A stretch of 59,164 nucleotides of DNA, taken from the NCBI GenBank assembly GCA_002389905.1, contig DGRE01000053.1, positions 1 to 59,164 of the forward strand, read 5' to 3'. Source of the stretch: Hungatella sp. UBA4396. GTDB taxonomy: Bacteria > Bacillota > Clostridia > Lachnospirales > Lachnospiraceae. A model generated the notes under the pieces. That model saw only the letters and a program-made list of their open reading frames with translations. It did not search any database and was not told the DNA's origin. This document shows positions 59,146-59,164 of this stretch, in pieces (the stretch's first letter is position 1; the number at the start of each line of letters is the position of its first letter). Position numbers and translations under genes: made by a program.

Positions 59146-59164
59146 TTTTATAATCCGCCTTTCT

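Noticed and set aside
1..59164. CRISPR arrays, tRNA, rRNA and prophage genes
   Set aside because: No regularly spaced direct repeats with unique spacers, no cloverleaf-like segments and no phage structural genes were found; the only tandem repeats lack spacers.

Overview
The window looks like chromosomal DNA of a motile, spore-forming, anaerobic Firmicute, most likely a Lachnospiraceae / Clostridium cluster XIVa organism (Lacrimispora-like). This rests on a clostridial-type flagellin, SpoIIM, HemZ, a T-box-controlled trpEGDCFBA operon, a TPP-riboswitch thi operon with ThiW, a two-subunit L-serine dehydratase, and the gene order apt / relA / MBL hydrolase / hemZ / hisS / aspS. Species cannot be named from the sequence alone. 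No rRNA, tRNA or CRISPR array was seen.

Layout. (1) 1-13.7 kb, minus strand: a flagellar accessory island. Flagellin (4970-5788) is surrounded by five intact family-2 glycosyltransferases, one decayed glycosyltransferase and a YjfB-type motility protein, with an IS91-like remnant at about 2.5-3.4 kb. A VanS/VanR-type two-component system, a Uma2-family protein and KduI are interspersed. (2) 13.9-28.6 kb, minus strand: GNAT acetyltransferase, a secreted LysM-containing 5'-nucleotidase, aspS, hisS, hemZ, an MBL hydrolase, relA/spoT, adenosine deaminase, an AEC transporter, a GltD-like flavoprotein and apt. (3) 28.9-33.4 kb, minus: a nucleotidyltransferase, a XerD-like recombinase, spoIIM, NUDIX, proC and a DeoR regulator. 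(4) 33.5-40.6 kb, minus: a putative four-carbon sugar-acid (D-threonate/D-erythronate type) catabolic operon (kinase, PdxA2-like dehydrogenase, GntP permease, DeoR regulator), an NADH oxidase with a Rex-like promoter, and L-serine dehydratase. (5) 40.6-47.2 kb, minus: an M20 amidohydrolase with two membrane proteins (one DUF5058-like), then an AraC regulator carrying a catalytically dead GH39-like domain, behind a frameshifted MFS transporter gene. (6) 47.5-58.5 kb, plus strand: an Rpn-like nuclease, the Trp T-box and complete trp operon, then the TPP riboswitch, thiC, thiW and a chimeric thiM/thiD gene. (7) 58.5 kb to the end, minus: PTS IIA and IIB of the lactose/cellobiose family.

The glycosyltransferases probably decorate flagellin. 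The trp and thi blocks are each complete transcription units with recognisable promoters and RNA control elements. The most unusual items are the ThiM-ThiD chimera, the three-way-junction-like leader that hides the spoIIM ribosome binding site, the M20/DUF5058 cassette, the pseudo-glycosidase AraC regulator, the CsrA-type hairpin in the flagellin leader, a Rex-like site on the nox promoter, paired operators before the sugar-acid operon, and two intergenic tandem repeats (4 x 17 bp before hisS; 2 x 52 bp before trpE). Three genes are visibly broken: a glycosyltransferase, the IS91 transposase and the MFS transporter.
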